Source: Candidatus Eisenbacteria bacterium RBG_16_71_46 (GTDB lineage Bacteria > Eisenbacteria > RBG-16-71-46). Taken from it: a DNA stretch of 36,659 nucleotides. A program made the position numbers and the translations under genes. Position 1 is the first letter of the stretch. Every line of letters starts with the position of its first letter. Location of the stretch: positions 1 to 36,659 of the forward strand of contig MFFQ01000002.1 in NCBI GenBank assembly GCA_001780165.1. The letters run 5' to 3'. Under the pieces are notes generated by a model that saw nothing but the letters and a program-made list of their open reading frames with translations, was not told the DNA's origin and searched no databases. This document shows, in pieces, positions 1 to 8,396 of the stretch.

Positions 1-1939
1 GCGTTGCCCCGAGCAGCGTATAGGGCAGCGTGCGCGTGCCGTTCGCATCGTCGGCGTCGTAGCCGCCGACGCTCTCGACGTCGACGTTGGCGGTCAGCCC
101 GGGCGCCACGTTCAGTTCGGCCGCCCCGTTGACCCACGCGCGCGGCAGACCGGCGACCTGGCGGCCGGAGAAGTCCCCGAGGTCGTTCACGTACTCGAGG
201 TACTCGTTCTCCGTAAGGGTGAGTGACCCGGTGAGCGCGAACCGCTCGAGCGGGTCCCACCCGAGGCCGAGCTCGAGCCCGCGCCGGCGCGACTTGCCGG
301 CGGTGAAGAAGTACGCGCCGCCGTCGTAGGGCACGAGATCGTTGCGCACGTCGATCCAGTAGAGCGCGATGTCGTAGCGCACCCGCCCGAGCGGCGGTGA
401 CGGCCGAATCACACCGCGCGCCCCGACCTCGACGCTCGTCGAGTGCATCGGCTCGAGGAAGGGGTTGAGGCTGGTGGTCGCGTCGAAGGGCGGCGGCGGA
501 TCGATCTCGTTGAAGGCGGGCGTCTCGACCCCGCCACCGAGCGAGGTGTAGACGGTGTGCTCGCCGCCGAGCCAGGCGAGCGAGGCCTTGGGCGTCCAGC
601 GCGTGAACCGCTTGGTCGCATCGAGCGTGGGGTCGATGTGATCCTGCGCGATGTACCACAGGTTGTCGTAACGCCCGCCCAGGCGCAGCGACCAGCGCTC
701 GCTCCAACGCAGTTCCCCCTGCACGAACCCGCCGGCGCTGTTGGCGGCCTCGCGCTTGTTGGCGACCAATCCGGTGCCGCGGCTCCCGCCGGGACCGAGC
801 GTGTAGAACAGGATCGCCCCGTCCTGGAACTGGTCGTCCCCGCCCAGGCTGAACCGGCTCGTGAGGCCGGGGGCGAGCGCGCGCGTCCAGTCCCAGGTCG
901 CGCTGCCGCCGAGCTGGTAGCGGGTGAAGTCGCGGTACCGGTTACGCTCGGAGCGCTCCAGCACCATCGGCTGCGTGTAGAGCGTGAGGGCCACGTTCTG
1001 CGCCGTGCCGACGCGGCGGTCGAGCGTGGTCGCGATGCGGCCGATGCGGTTCCGGCGCCGGTCGTTGCGGCTCACGTACACCGGATCGGCCTGGGCCGGA
1101 TCGGCCGCGGCCTCGGCCGCGGTGAGCGCCCCGGGAAACCGCGTGAGGTTGCTGGCGCCGTCGAGCAACAGGCCGAGCCGCGTGTCGTCGTCGAGCGGCA
1201 CCGCGAACCGCATCTGCGCGAGCGTGGCGCTCGCCGCGCTGTGGTCGCGCCAGCCGTCGAGCGTGGAGTTGGTGAGCGAGAACGTGCCGCGGGCGCGGCC
1301 GGCGGCGAATCCCGTCATCACCTGCTCGCGGTGGAAGCCGTACGAGCCGCCGCGGCTGCGGGCGACCAGGTAGGGCGTGTCGAAGTCGAGATTCGTGCGC
1401 AGGTTGACGACGCCGCCCGAGGCGTTGCCGTACACGGCCGACGCATTGCTGCGCGAGATTTCCACGCGGTCGGCCGTGCCGAGGTCCACGAGGTCGAGCG
1501 AGGTGCGGCCGTCGGGCTCGGTCACCGGGATGCCGTCGGTCATCACGCGGATCCCGCGCAGGTTGCCGGCGTTGGAGCGGTCGCCGTTTCCGCGCGCACC
1601 GAACCCGCGAATCGTGATGCGCACGTCCTGGTTCCCGGCGCGGCTCTGCACGAACACGCCGGGGACGAAACCCAGCGCCTCCTTGAGGCTCAGGCCGGAG
1701 GCGTTCTCGAATCGGGCGCGTGGCACCACGCTGAGTCCGCCCGGAACGTCGCGCGCCACCTCCGGCACGCGTGTGCCGGCGACGACCACTTCCTCGAGCG
1801 GAACGATGAGCGTGTCTTTCGCGGCGTGGTCGGCGAACCCGGGCGGGGCGGGCTCGACGGCGGCGGCGCCCGCCGCGCGCGCTGCCGCGAGCACGACGAC
1901 GAGCGCGGCGATGCAAGGCCCGCTGCAGGGGCGGGTCAT
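1..1939 (-). CDS. TonB-dependent outer-membrane receptor (C-terminus beyond window)
   Basis: An outer-membrane beta-barrel that would import a siderophore, vitamin or other scarce nutrient using TonB energy. The frame is open from the ATG at 1939 to the window edge (646 residues visible). Residues 1-27 form a signal peptide. A TonB-box-like segment (DTLIV, 42-46) is followed by a plug domain at about 48-185 with typical signatures (IRGFGARG near 110, DRVEISRSNASAVYGN near 158, GGVVNLRT near 175). The rest shows alternating barrel strands. A GGAG Shine-Dalgarno lies 5 nt before the start. The gene is downstream of and in the same direction as the kinase and regulator at 2067-4917, so they may share a transcript, but 127 bp separate them. 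The ligand cannot be read from sequence, and no cobalamin riboswitch was recognised upstream. Family assignment is secure; substrate is unknown. Confidence 0.95.
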   Translation of the reverse strand, partial: MTRPCSGPCIAALVVVLAAARAAGAAAVEPAPPGFADHAAKDTLIVPLEEVVVAGTRVPEVARDVPGGLSVVPRARFENASGLSLKEALGFVPGVFVQSRAGNQDVRITIRGFGARGNGDRSNAGNLRGIRVMTDGIPVTEPDGRTSLDLVDLGTADRVEISRSNASAVYGNASGGVVNLRTNLDFDTPYLVARSRGGSYGFHREQVMTGFAAGRARGTFSLTNSTLDGWRDHSAASATLAQMRFAVPLDDDTRLGLLLDGASNLTRFPGALTAAEAAADPAQADPVYVSRNDRRRNRIGRIATTLDRRVGTAQNVALTLYTQPMVLERSERNRYRDFTRYQLGGSATWDWTRALAPGLTSRFSLGGDDQFQDGAILFYTLGPGGSRGTGLVANKREAANSAGGFVQGELRWSERWSLRLGGRYDNLWYIAQDHIDPTLDATKRFTRWTPKASLAWLGGEHTVYTSLGGGVETPAFNEIDPPPPFDATTSLNPFLEPMHSTSVEVGARGVIRPSPPLGRVRYDIALYWIDVRNDLVPYDGGAYFFTAGKSRRRGLELGLGWDPLERFALTGSLTLTENEYLEYVNDLGDFSGRQVAGLPRAWVNGAAELNVAPGLTANVDVESVGGYDADDANGTRTLPYTLLGAT

Positions 1940-2066
1940 CCAGGCTCCGAAGGCGGTGCGGCCGCGAGCGGAGGGACGATCCCCACGATCGTCGGAGGCG
2001 AGCAGGATGCCCGCCGGAGTCGGATCCCTCAGGGGCCGAGTCCGCGCGGGGCCCCGCGCCGCGCGC

Positions 2067-2477
2067 TCAACCCACGCCGCGTGCTTTCGCGGCGGGAGGC
2101 GGGGCACCCGAATCGCCGAGCGCGCCGCGGATCGCGCCGAGCAACGCCTCGTTCTCGACCGGCTTCTGCAGGAACGCCGCGGCGCCGGCCTGGAGCGCGC
2201 GCTCCTGGTGGGTCGCCGGATCCAGCGCGGTGAGCACGACGATTGGGATCCTGGCCAGCGGGCGCATCGACCGCAGCCGTTCCATGACCGAATAGCCGTC
2301 CCCGCCCGGCAGTCCGATATCGAGCAGGATCAGGTCGGGTCGTTCCCTGCGGGCGGCGAGGATCGCCTGCATGCCGTCCACCGCCTGGGCGACGGCGTAG
2401 CCGTTCGCCTTGAGCCTGACCGTCAGTCCCTTGAGAACGTCTGTGTCGTCGTCGATGACCAGCAGCTTCCGGCTCAT
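2067..2477 (-). CDS. Single-domain response regulator (CheY-like receiver)
   Basis: A 136-residue stand-alone receiver domain with no output domain. It has the acidic pocket D9-D11, phosphoacceptor D53 (LLDIGLPGGDG), T83 and K105 of the KP motif, so it should be phosphorylated normally. The C-terminal 15 residues are a Pro/Ala-rich tail. Its ATG (2477) follows the stop of the upstream histidine kinase (2479-2481) by one base, which indicates translational coupling and makes that kinase the likely phosphodonor. Without an output domain it must act by protein contact or as a relay. Its target cannot be inferred; the downstream TonB receptor may only be a neighbour. Confidence 0.95.
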   Translation of the reverse strand: MSRKLLVIDDDTDVLKGLTVRLKANGYAVAQAVDGMQAILAARRERPDLILLDIGLPGGDGYSVMERLRSMRPLARIPIVVLTALDPATHQERALQAGAAAFLQKPVENEALLGAIRGALGDSGAPPPAAKARGVG

Positions 2478-2478
2478 G

Positions 2479-4917
2479 TCAGGCCGCCTCCCGCAGTTCG
2501 GCTCCGCCCAAGTCCTCGCGGATCGCCGCCGTCAGGCGCTCGGACAGGGCAGACACGGCTGCGGCGCCCGGCGCGGGGCCAATCTCGACCATCGAGATCT
2601 CGGCGTCAAGGTTCGCGTCGCGCAGCGAGGCGCACTCCGCGAGCTGCGCGCGAATGCGCTCGAGGAGGCGCTGCGCCGCGGCGTCGTCGGCGATCGTGAC
2701 CACGAAGAGCCGCGCGTCTTGGCGCGTGCCGCTGTCGCTGCGCAGCAGCTTCTCCTCGCCGGCCACGAGGCAACGCTCCAGTGCGCCGCGGGCCGCCACC
2801 GCGGCCGCTTCCTCGGCGTCCGAGCTGATGCCGCGGTGGCCGCGGGGGAGTCGCACGGTCACCAGGCAGGCCGGGTGCACGGCCAGGCGCTCCGCGTTCC
2901 ACAAGGTCCCGAGTGCCGCGGCCGGCGTGAACACCGGCAGCGTGAAGCGGAAGACGCTGCCGCGCTCGACGCCGGGCTCGACCCAGATCCGGCCGCCCTG
3001 GCGCGTGACGAGCTCGCGGCAGATGTAGAGCCCCAGACCCAGGCCCTTGCGGCTCCGCTCCCCGGGTCCGCCCGCCTGGTAGAGCTGCTCGAACACGCGT
3101 TCGCGCTCTTCCACCCGAATGCCCGGGCCGTCGTCCGCGACCGCCACCACGAGCGCATCGCGGCCGCCGGGGGGCTCGATCGTGACCCGGATCGAGCCCC
3201 CTTCGGGCGTGAACTTGATGGCGTTCTCGAGCAGGTTGCTCACCACCTGCCGGACCCGCTGCGGATCGGCGTTCACCATCGGCAGCCCGGGGGGCGTCTC
3301 GACCGTGAGGCTCAGCCGCCGCGATGCCGCGGCCGCCGCCAGGGACTGCGTGGTGTCGCACACCAGATCGGCGAGCTCCATGCACGCCGGCTCGATCGCG
3401 AGCTTGCCGCTTCGGGCGCGCGACGCTTCGAGCAGGTCGCCGATCATGCCGCGGAGCTGTAGCACGTTGCGCAAGGCGAGGTCGAGGTATTCGCGCTGCG
3501 CGGGGGTGATCGCCCCCACCAGACCGTCACGCAGCAGGGTCACGAACTGGTAGATCGCGGTGAGCGGCGAGCGCAGCTCGTGCGACAGGTGCGAGGCGAA
3601 CCGGTCCCGCGCCGCCATCTGCTCGAGGCGGCTCCGCTCCAGATCCTCCGCGATCCGCGTCCGCTCGGTGATGTCCCAGCACACCCCGACGATCCACACC
3701 ACCCGTCCCTTCGCGTCGCGCGTGATCGAGCCGCGCACGCCGAGCACGTGCCGCTCGCCGTCGGGCCATGCCACGGCCGCCTGGAGATCCACCTCCGAGC
3801 CGGCGCGCAGGGCGCCGAGGATGTCACGCGTCAGGCGATGCCGTCCGTCGGGGTGCAACAGCGGGCGCATGCCCTCCGACCGCGTCGGGAGCGCCTCCGG
3901 CTCCCGTCCGAAGAGCGCCGCGGCCCGGTCGCCCCAGGCGATCGAATCGTCCTCGAGGTTCCAGCTCCAGGTGGTGAAGCCGGTGGCGGCCAGGGTGAGG
4001 CGGAGTCGTTCCTCGCTCGCGTGCAGGTCCCGTTCCACCTTGCGCCGCTCGTCGTCGATGCGCGACAGGAGCTTCGCGTTCCACCACACGAGCGCCGACA
4101 GCACCGCCACCACCGCGAGGACCTGCAGCGCGGTGCCGATCGCGGAGTCGTAGAGCCCCAAGTGCTCGCCGAGGATGCGGAGCCAGCCGATGACCACCGG
4201 CACGGCGATCGCCGCCGGCAGCAGGTGGCGCGCCATGACGCCCCCGGTCGTGTCGCGGCTGGCGACGCGCATGAGGCCGGCGTCGGCGCGCGCGCACAGC
4301 AGTCCGACCGACAGCATGAAGAGGCCGAACGCGGTCGGCAGCGCCATCGGAAGATAGTCGCCGATACCGAAGAACGACCCGGCCCCGTACGCGTAGCCCG
4401 TGAGCCAGAAGGTGGCGATGGCCCCGATGGCGACGGCGAGCGTCTGCGCCGCGTTCACCAGGTGGCGCGAGTGGACTTCGAGGAGCACCAGCGCGGATCC
4501 GAACAGCACCAGGCAAATCGCGGTCGCCGGCGCCATGTGGTTCGGGGGATCGTATTTCACCAGCTCCGAACCGAACAGGAGCTGATCGAGCCAGAAGCGC
4601 CAGCCGAAGGCACTGGCCGCCAGCCTGGCGAAGCCGATGGCCCCGACCATGCCGGCGAGCACGATCGCGGCGCCGTGCCGCCGGGCCCGCGCCTCGTCCG
4701 CATTGGCGAGCCGGAGCGATCCACCCATGAGAATGAGCGTGATCGCGGTGAGCGGATTCATCGCGACCTGGCCGGGCAGGACGCACTTGATCATCTCGAT
4801 GCCCAGCGCCCAGCCGGCCAGGACGAAGCCGCCGATCGTGATGCCGACCAGCCCGCAACCCTGGGAGATGCTGTGGAACAGCGAGCGCAGGTATTCGGAG
4901 CGATCGGACAGGTTCAT
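2479..4917 (-). CDS. Membrane PAS hybrid-type sensor histidine kinase with GGDEF-like C-terminal extension
   Basis: An 812-residue sensor kinase. Residues 1 to about 285 contain roughly seven to eight hydrophobic helices with short loops, an integral-membrane sensor resembling MASE-type modules. A PAS domain follows at about 300-425, ending WDITER. The DHp helix carries H446 in SHELRSP. The catalytic domain has the N box (N565, NLLENAIKF), G1 (DDGPGI) and G2 (GLGLGLYI, near 622). Beyond the ATPase domain, residues about 665-812 form an extra alpha/beta domain that looks like a degenerate GGDEF-type fold with no GGDEF signature; this is inference. The start follows a GGGA-like ribosome site. 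The single-domain regulator at 2067-2477 is immediately downstream. It belongs to the cytoplasmic membrane; the signal is unknown. Confidence 0.93.
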   Translation of the reverse strand: MNLSDRSEYLRSLFHSISQGCGLVGITIGGFVLAGWALGIEMIKCVLPGQVAMNPLTAITLILMGGSLRLANADEARARRHGAAIVLAGMVGAIGFARLAASAFGWRFWLDQLLFGSELVKYDPPNHMAPATAICLVLFGSALVLLEVHSRHLVNAAQTLAVAIGAIATFWLTGYAYGAGSFFGIGDYLPMALPTAFGLFMLSVGLLCARADAGLMRVASRDTTGGVMARHLLPAAIAVPVVIGWLRILGEHLGLYDSAIGTALQVLAVVAVLSALVWWNAKLLSRIDDERRKVERDLHASEERLRLTLAATGFTTWSWNLEDDSIAWGDRAAALFGREPEALPTRSEGMRPLLHPDGRHRLTRDILGALRAGSEVDLQAAVAWPDGERHVLGVRGSITRDAKGRVVWIVGVCWDITERTRIAEDLERSRLEQMAARDRFASHLSHELRSPLTAIYQFVTLLRDGLVGAITPAQREYLDLALRNVLQLRGMIGDLLEASRARSGKLAIEPACMELADLVCDTTQSLAAAAASRRLSLTVETPPGLPMVNADPQRVRQVVSNLLENAIKFTPEGGSIRVTIEPPGGRDALVVAVADDGPGIRVEERERVFEQLYQAGGPGERSRKGLGLGLYICRELVTRQGGRIWVEPGVERGSVFRFTLPVFTPAAALGTLWNAERLAVHPACLVTVRLPRGHRGISSDAEEAAAVAARGALERCLVAGEEKLLRSDSGTRQDARLFVVTIADDAAAQRLLERIRAQLAECASLRDANLDAEISMVEIGPAPGAAAVSALSERLTAAIREDLGGAELREAA

Positions 4918-5382
4918 GGGATCCCGTGGACGGATGGATCGAATGTGCCGGGGGGCGCTCCGGGTTATCGGTTCCTTTGTCGGCGAATCTGAGGGCCCCC
5001 GATTGGGCGGGGAGGGATGCCGGGCGAAGCCCCGGCCCCTCGCCGGATCCGGTCCCAGCGTGCGCATTGGTTCTCGGCAACCTCCGCCCAGCGCCGCGCG
5101 AGGTGGACGAGGAGGCGCCCGGCGACTGCCCGCTCGGAGACGAAACCCCGCGTTCCGCACGGCGCCGCGCGGTGCCGCGCTGGCGCCTCCGGCCCGGCCG
5201 CGGCTAGACTGCGCCCCGCGAAGGCGGCGCCCACCCCGGCGCGCCGGGCCTTCGACCGGAGGCACGGCGGCTTTTCGGGCGCCGGCTCCGCTGGTCCTGC
5301 GGTGGCTGCGTCCGTCGCGTCGCCCGCGGAGCGCCCCCCACGGGCCGGATTCCACCGGGGCTCGGGGGACTTCACTCCACGC
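4918..5382. other. Divergent intergenic region between kinase and asparagine-synthetase-like gene
   Basis: No convincing gene is seen in these 465 bases. Open frames on both strands have Arg/Pro/Ala-rich, noise-like composition. The region must carry the promoters of both divergent units. The only candidate is TAGACT at 5205-5210 on the plus strand, resembling a -10 box 172 nt before the downstream ATG but without a recognisable -35. No strong ribosome site precedes the ATG at 5383. Confidence 0.5.
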
Positions 5383-7191
5383 ATGGGCCGCTTCGTCGCC
5401 ATTCTCGACTGGTCGCACGCGCCCGACCTGAGCGCCTCGCTGCGCCGCGCGCGGGAGGTGCTGACCCACGGCGGCGGCCGGGAGCGCGCGTTCGAGATCG
5501 TGCGTCCGCCGTTCGCGGCCCTGGCGCTCACCCACCACGGCGCCGCGCCGTTCGTCGAGGAGGGCGACGAGGTGCGTCTCGCCGCCGGCTTCGGTCCTCC
5601 GCCGGCGGCGGAGACCTGGGGCTTCCTCGCCCGGTGCGGCGCGCACCTGCGGCGACCCGCCGCGGAGACCGCGGGCGTGGACCTGCCGGTGGGGCCCATG
5701 GGCCGCCAGGTGCTGCTGCGCTGGAGCGCGGGCGAGGGTCAGCTCACGGTGGTCGCGGAGCCCAACGGGCAGGCGCCCGCGTTCGCGTACCTCTCGCCCG
5801 AGTTGGCGATCGTGGCGAGCGAGCCCAAGGCGATCTGGGCGCTCTGCCGTGGGGCGCTCACGCCGGGCGCCGACGCCCTCGCCGACCTGATGACCTATGG
5901 CCAGCCACTCGGCGAGCACACGTTGTTCGCCGAGGTGCGCGCCCTCGAGCCGGGCACGGTGCACGGCATCGGCCACGGCCGGGCCGAGCGGCGGACCTAC
6001 TTGGTCCCGAGCTTCTCCGACGCGCGCGGCGGTGATGCCGACGCCCTGGCGGACGCACTCAATCGCGCGCTGCTGGAAACCCTCGCGGCGCAGCGCGAGG
6101 CGACCCCACGGGTGACCGTGGCACTCTCCGGCGGGATGGACTCGCGCTACGCGCTCGCCGGAGCGCGGCGGGTGTGGAGCGAGGTGGACGCCTTCACCTT
6201 CGGGGCCCCCGGCAGCTGGGACGTGGCGCTGGCGGGCGAGGTGGCGCGCCGCGCCGGGATCGCGCAGCGCCATCGGCCCCCCGCCGCGCGCTTCCTGCCG
6301 GACTGGGCGGGGTACGCGGCGTGGCGCACCGACGGCCTGCTGGGCTGCCTCCACGCCCAGGGCATGGACGCGATGATCGCTCAGTCGGGAAGGGCGCGTT
6401 TCGTGGTGAACGGGATCGGCGGCGACGTGCTGCTCGGGTCCTTCCTGCGGCCAGGGCATGTGCTGGCGCCGGGGGATGCGACCCGCGCCGCCGATTTCGT
6501 CGCGCGCCAGCGCCGGTTCCATGCGCGGCCGCTGGAGGACGTCCTCAAGCCCGAATGGCTCGAGCGCGCCCAGGCGTCGCCGCGCGAGACGCTCGCGGGA
6601 ATCATGCGCCGCTACGCCGGCGCGCGGCTCGGCAACACGCTGCACGCCTACTGGCTGCGCCACCACTGCGCGCGGATCAGCGTGATGGGGCTGGCGCTCG
6701 AGGCGCCGTGGGTCGAGTACGTGACGCCGCTCGTGGACCCGCTCTTCGTGCGTTCGGGCGCCGCGGTGCCGCTCGAGCTGCGCTTCATGACCCGTGTCTA
6801 CCGCCGCGCGCTCACGCGGCTCGCGCCCGAGCTGGCGCGGGTGCGCTGGGAACGCGTGGGCCTGGCGCCGCGATGGCCGTGGCCGGCGCTGTTCCTCGGG
6901 AAGCTCGGCTTGAGGCTCGGCTGGCTCCGCCGCCCACCGCCGGCCGGCGGACACCCGCTCGAACCCGGCAGCGCGGCCTGGAGCTGGCTCGAAAGCCTGC
7001 TGCTCGAGCCCGACACGCTGGCCGAGGGTTTTTTCGTGCCCTCCTACCTGCGGGCGATCGTCGGCGAGCATGGGAGCGGGCGATCGGCTCACACCGCCGA
7101 GCTGGGGATGGCCGTCACGCTCGAGCTGTGGCGGCGCCTGTTCGTCGAGGGCCGCACGGATCTGGCGCTGCCGCCGTCTCCTGACGCCTGA
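5383..7191 (+). CDS. Asparagine-synthetase-like amidoligase lacking the N-terminal nucleophile Cys
   Basis: A 602-residue protein with the two-domain layout of class B asparagine synthetases. The N-terminal half (about 1-200) resembles the Ntn amidotransferase domain but begins Met-Gly-Arg-Phe, not Met-Cys-Gly. The glutaminase nucleophile is therefore missing and ammonia release from glutamine is not expected. The synthetase half carries the ATP-pyrophosphatase loop SGGMDS at 249-254, with a second conserved-looking segment NGIGGDVLLGS near 345. Relatives without Cys2 include beta-lactam synthetase and lasso-peptide cyclases, which adenylate a carboxylate for intramolecular amide formation; that comparison is family knowledge, not proof. 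No precursor peptide or natural-product gene was found beside it. The start has no strong ribosome site, so the exact N-terminus, and with it the missing Cys, deserves care. Confidence 0.85.
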   Translation: MGRFVAILDWSHAPDLSASLRRAREVLTHGGGRERAFEIVRPPFAALALTHHGAAPFVEEGDEVRLAAGFGPPPAAETWGFLARCGAHLRRPAAETAGVDLPVGPMGRQVLLRWSAGEGQLTVVAEPNGQAPAFAYLSPELAIVASEPKAIWALCRGALTPGADALADLMTYGQPLGEHTLFAEVRALEPGTVHGIGHGRAERRTYLVPSFSDARGGDADALADALNRALLETLAAQREATPRVTVALSGGMDSRYALAGARRVWSEVDAFTFGAPGSWDVALAGEVARRAGIAQRHRPPAARFLPDWAGYAAWRTDGLLGCLHAQGMDAMIAQSGRARFVVNGIGGDVLLGSFLRPGHVLAPGDATRAADFVARQRRFHARPLEDVLKPEWLERAQASPRETLAGIMRRYAGARLGNTLHAYWLRHHCARISVMGLALEAPWVEYVTPLVDPLFVRSGAAVPLELRFMTRVYRRALTRLAPELARVRWERVGLAPRWPWPALFLGKLGLRLGWLRRPPPAGGHPLEPGSAAWSWLESLLLEPDTLAEGFFVPSYLRAIVGEHGSGRSAHTAELGMAVTLELWRRLFVEGRTDLALPPSPDA

Positions 7192-7230
7192 AGGGGCGGC
7201 AGCCCGGCGGACCCGCCAGCGCCCCGTCGG

Positions 7231-7366
7231 TTGTGCCCCGAAGATTGGTGTTCGGCCGAAAAGGGCACCCCCCGGGAAGCTTGGAGCCCCTAAATCCCCC
7301 GTGGACCCGGGATTTCACCGCCAACTGGAGGGGGTCCCCGCCCCAACACCAATCCCCGGGACACAA
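7231..7366. repeat. 136-bp intergenic element with 22-bp inverted ends, copy 1
   Basis: The ends at 7231-7252 and 7345-7366 are inverted copies of each other matching at 19 of 22 positions; shared blocks include TTGTG at the outer edge and GATTGGTGTT at the inner edge. Inside, AAATCCC (7292-7298) and GGGATTT (7309-7315) form a second inverted pair near the centre, so the whole element can fold on itself. It contains no gene. A second element of exactly the same length with the same ends lies at 28757-28892. It sits between the stop of the asparagine-synthetase-like gene and the cupredoxin gene. It could be a MITE, an extragenic palindrome or a structured RNA. Confidence 0.85.
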
Positions 7367-7476
7367 AGCAAAGGCTGGGCCGCGCGGCCGCGGGGGTGGT
7401 AGACTCCACCCTCTGGGCGAGTGCCCCCCGTCGGCTGCCATCCCGCTGCGACAACCTGTGATTCGAGGGGTTAGCG

Positions 7477-8076
7477 ATGCCTCCTGCGCCACGACTCATT
7501 CGCCCGTTGCGACGCGCGGTCCTCCTTGCCGCCGCGCTCCCCGTGCTGGCCCTCGCGTGGGTCCTGCACCCCGGCGCCGGGCGCGCCACGCCGCCGAGCG
7601 CGGACGCGGCGGTGAACGCCCATGCTTGCGCCGCCATGAGCGACGCCGAGATGGAGGCCTGGGTTAACGACTGGTTCGCGAACCATCCGCGGGTCGGAAT
7701 CCCGGCCGCCGCCACCGAGACGCCCGCCGCGACCTTTGCGGCCTCGGGGACGCAGTTCGACGCCGACGGCAACAGCGCAACCGTGGTGGACACGGTCGTC
7801 ATCGGCGCCGGCCAAACGGTGGAGTGGAGACGGGTCAGCGGCTTCCACACCGTGACCAGCGGCACCGGCTCCGACGATCCCGATGCGGGTGCGCTCTTCG
7901 ACCAATCGCTGACCAGCACGGCGGTGCCGTTCTTCTATACCTTCACTGCTCCGGGCACCTACCCGTTCTTCTGCCGCCCGCACGAGTTCTTCGACATGAA
8001 GGGCGTGGTCGTGGTCCTCGGGCCCACGCCGGTCCGCTCCACGACCTGGGGCGGACTCAAGCTGCTGGCGCGCTGA
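7477..8076 (+). CDS. Exported cupredoxin (plastocyanin-like copper protein) with TWG tail
   Basis: A 199-residue periplasmic or surface blue-copper protein, likely an electron carrier. Residues 1-37 are a signal peptide. A short helical segment (about 50-72, Met/Trp-rich) precedes the cupredoxin fold at about 85-182. The four type-1 copper ligands are visible in the right order and spacing: H124 (GFHTV), C166, H169 and M174 (CRPHEFFDM). The protein ends in a short tail, RSTTWGGLKLLAR, separated from the fold by a Pro linker. The same kind of tail ends the protein at 20029-20682. The ATG at 7477 is preceded by GAGGGG at suitable spacing. It is monocistronic: the 136-bp repeat is upstream and 320 bp of non-coding DNA follow. 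The redox partner is not evident. Confidence 0.93.
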   Translation: MPPAPRLIRPLRRAVLLAAALPVLALAWVLHPGAGRATPPSADAAVNAHACAAMSDAEMEAWVNDWFANHPRVGIPAAATETPAATFAASGTQFDADGNSATVVDTVVIGAGQTVEWRRVSGFHTVTSGTGSDDPDAGALFDQSLTSTAVPFFYTFTAPGTYPFFCRPHEFFDMKGVVVVLGPTPVRSTTWGGLKLLAR

Positions 8077-8396
8077 GCACCGGCGGCCTGCGGCACGGCC
8101 CTCGGGCGCCGCCAGCGCGCTGGGCGCGCTCCCGCGCGCTCCCGCGCCCACCTCCGGCGCCGGGCTCAAGGACGCACGCCGGGCCGCCGATAAACCAGGC
8201 AGAGGGTGGCTGTGGGTCTGTCGCGGCGGTCTCGGTGAGGCGGCGCGTGCGGCGCCGCGCCGGCCGTCGCGACGGCATTCCCCCGGCGGACCCGACGACG
8301 CCCCGGTGACCGGGACGCCGGCTTCGGCCGGCGACGATCCACGCCACGCGGCCCGCGTGCCCGTCGCGCGTCCGTGCGGGAGACCAGCGCCTCGCG
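8077..8396. other. Intergenic region without recognisable features
   Basis: These 320 bases are extremely GC-rich. Open frames here have noise-like Arg/Ala/Pro composition. No repeat, RNA gene or convincing promoter was recognised. The promoter of the phosphatase gene at 8397 is expected here but could not be placed. Confidence 0.4.

Noticed and set aside
1940-2066. Possible cobalamin or other riboswitch before the TonB receptor
   Set aside because: The 127-bp gap is too short and no conserved riboswitch core was recognised on the minus strand.
443-2233. Long plus-strand open frame opposite the TonB-dependent receptor
   Set aside because: Its product is Arg/Gly/Ala-rich without domains. It is the mirror of a well-supported coding strand, an expected artefact at this GC content.
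4918-7092. Upstream continuation of the sensor-kinase frame, open for over 2 kb
   Set aside because: The added residues are Arg/Pro-rich noise opposite the asparagine-synthetase-like gene. The membrane sensor begins naturally at the ATG at 4917.
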